Below are positions 5,988 to 6,443 of a stretch of DNA of 6,443 bases, in pieces. Below the pieces are notes generated by a model. It was not told the DNA's origin, did not search any database, and worked only from the letters and a program-made list of their open reading frames with translations. Position 1 is the first letter of the stretch, and the number at the start of each line of letters is the position of its first letter. A program made the position numbers and the translations under genes. Origin of the DNA: Acidobacteriota bacterium (GTDB lineage Bacteria; Acidobacteriota; Terriglobia; Terriglobales; Acidobacteriaceae); assembly GCA_028873155.1 (NCBI GenBank), contig JAGWML010000173.1:1-6443 (forward strand), in the 5' to 3' direction.

Positions 5988-6287
5988 CGCACTGATCGAC
6001 CGGGATTGCGTTGGGCGAAATGCCGCTGCCGCTCTATGGGCACGGAAGCTGATCGCAGCGCTTCCGGGACTGGCTCGCTCCATTCGCCCCACTTAGTTGA
6101 ACTGGACCATTTCCGGCACTCATTGTCCCATCCAAGGCGGCGCAGGGCAGTGAACGGCAATCTCCCTCCTTGCGGTCCACACGCTCAACTATCCGTGAAA
6201 TGTGACAGATAAAAGGAACAGGCTTCGTTCTCCAGGCTTGGCGTCCCGCATGCACATTAAGGCGGCGATGTTACTTCACATCTGGAG
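5988..6287. other. 300-bp intergenic region after the two-component genes
   Basis: No gene is supported. A hairpin with a perfect 7-bp stem (CGGAAGC at 6043-6049, GCTTCCG at 6060-6066, 10-nt loop) sits about 55 bp after the regulator stop. It lacks a T-run, so it is at best a weak or factor-dependent terminator. The right end holds a sigma-54-like promoter (6239-6254) and the ribosome site of the next gene. The DNA between about 6067 and 6238 shows nothing I can name, though enhancer sites for the regulator might be expected there. Confidence 0.5.
6239..6254 (+). promoter_or_regulatory. Candidate sigma-54 (-24/-12) promoter for the downstream secreted-protein gene
   Basis: TGGCGTCCCGCATGCA carries TGGC and TGCA at exact sigma-54 spacing; 8 of 12 consensus positions match, including the invariant GG and GC. 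The predicted transcription start near 6265 leaves a leader of about 29 nt before the ATG at 6294, with the ribosome site inside it. This geometry and the adjacent NtrC-type activator support the call. Confidence 0.5.
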
Positions 6288-6293
6288 ATGACC

Positions 6294-6443
6294 ATGAAAC
6301 ACCCGTTATTCAATGCCCTCATCATCGGCATCGTCGCTGTTGGCACAAGTGTCCCGATGTTTGCCCAGACCAGTAACCCCTGGCTCGAACAATGGTATCG
6401 CGCGAAGTTCGGTCGCCCGTTACCGGCAGAAACGGCACAACAG
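6294..6443 (+). CDS. Secreted protein of unknown function, N-terminal part only
   Basis: Partial gene running off the right edge; 50 codons are visible. The ATG at 6294 is preferred because GGAG (6284-6287) lies 6 nt upstream. The in-frame ATG at 6288 directly abuts that site and adds only two residues. Residues 1-25 are a Sec signal peptide (hydrophobic NALIIGIVAVGTSVPMFA, cut before QTSNPW). The mature start NPWLEQWYRAKFGRPLPAETAQQ resembles a motif I recall at the N-terminus of secreted proteins of unknown function in Acidobacteriota; this is recollection, not a search. Downstream of a sigma-54 activator and behind its own sigma-54-like promoter, it is a candidate target of the two-component pair and may act in the periplasm in the same metal response. 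Too little is visible to assign a function. Confidence 0.7.
   Translation, partial: MKHPLFNALIIGIVAVGTSVPMFAQTSNPWLEQWYRAKFGRPLPAETAQQ

Noticed and set aside
6043..6066. Hairpin as an intrinsic terminator of the two-component operon
   Set aside because: The 7-bp stem is perfect, but there is no following T-run, so it was listed only as a weak structure.
6085..6150. Possible insertion-sequence end remnant
   Set aside because: The stretch has a vaguely transposon-end look (AACTGGACCATTTCCGG), but I see no inverted partner, target duplication or transposase fragment in the window.
1..6443. tRNA, rRNA, CRISPR array or riboswitch
   Set aside because: No cloverleaf, rRNA segment, regular spaced repeat array or recognisable riboswitch core was seen on either strand.

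Overview
The window looks like a chromosomal metal-resistance locus, most likely for copper or silver, from a moderately GC-rich Gram-negative bacterium. An outer-membrane factor, a periplasmic adaptor and several Sec signal peptides require a two-membrane envelope. The protein style, especially the short secreted protein beginning at the right edge (NPWLEQWYRAKFGRPLP) and the Cys/Met-rich small secreted protein, reminds me of Acidobacteriota. That placement is from recollection and not proven here.

Layout. Positions 3095 down to 1 carry a minus-strand gene set: a 129-residue Cys/Met/His-rich secreted protein, a 267-residue periplasmic protein with what looks like a duplicated PH-like domain, a TolC/CusC-like outer-membrane factor, and the N-terminus of a CusB-like membrane-fusion protein with Met-rich repeats, cut by the left edge. 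The last three are tightly packed (8-bp overlap, then a 12-bp gap). An RND pump gene (cusA type) would be expected beyond position 1 but is not visible. Positions 3096-3489 are a divergent regulatory region. Positions 3490-5987 carry a plus-strand two-component pair overlapping by ATGA: a four-TM NtrB/ZraS-type histidine kinase and an NtrC-type sigma-54 activator. A 300-bp gap follows, and a secreted protein gene starts at 6294 and runs off the right edge.

How it may work together. The response regulator has every part needed to activate sigma-54 promoters, and the flanking non-coding DNA holds good -24/-12 candidates: one on the minus strand (3271-3286) facing the efflux genes and one on the plus strand (6239-6254) about 40 bp before the last gene. 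A tandem 21-bp repeat (3371-3412) sits about 85-140 bp upstream of the minus-strand promoter, where an enhancer for an NtrC-type protein would be expected. The simplest model is a self-contained sigma-54-controlled copper/silver envelope-stress module: a membrane-embedded sensor, its activator, a CusCB(A)-type efflux system with accessory periplasmic metal-binding proteins, and at least one further secreted target. A near-consensus CRP-type palindrome (3136-3151) in the leader of the efflux genes suggests a second regulatory input. Domain and motif calls are read from the sequence; metal specificity and regulation are inference.
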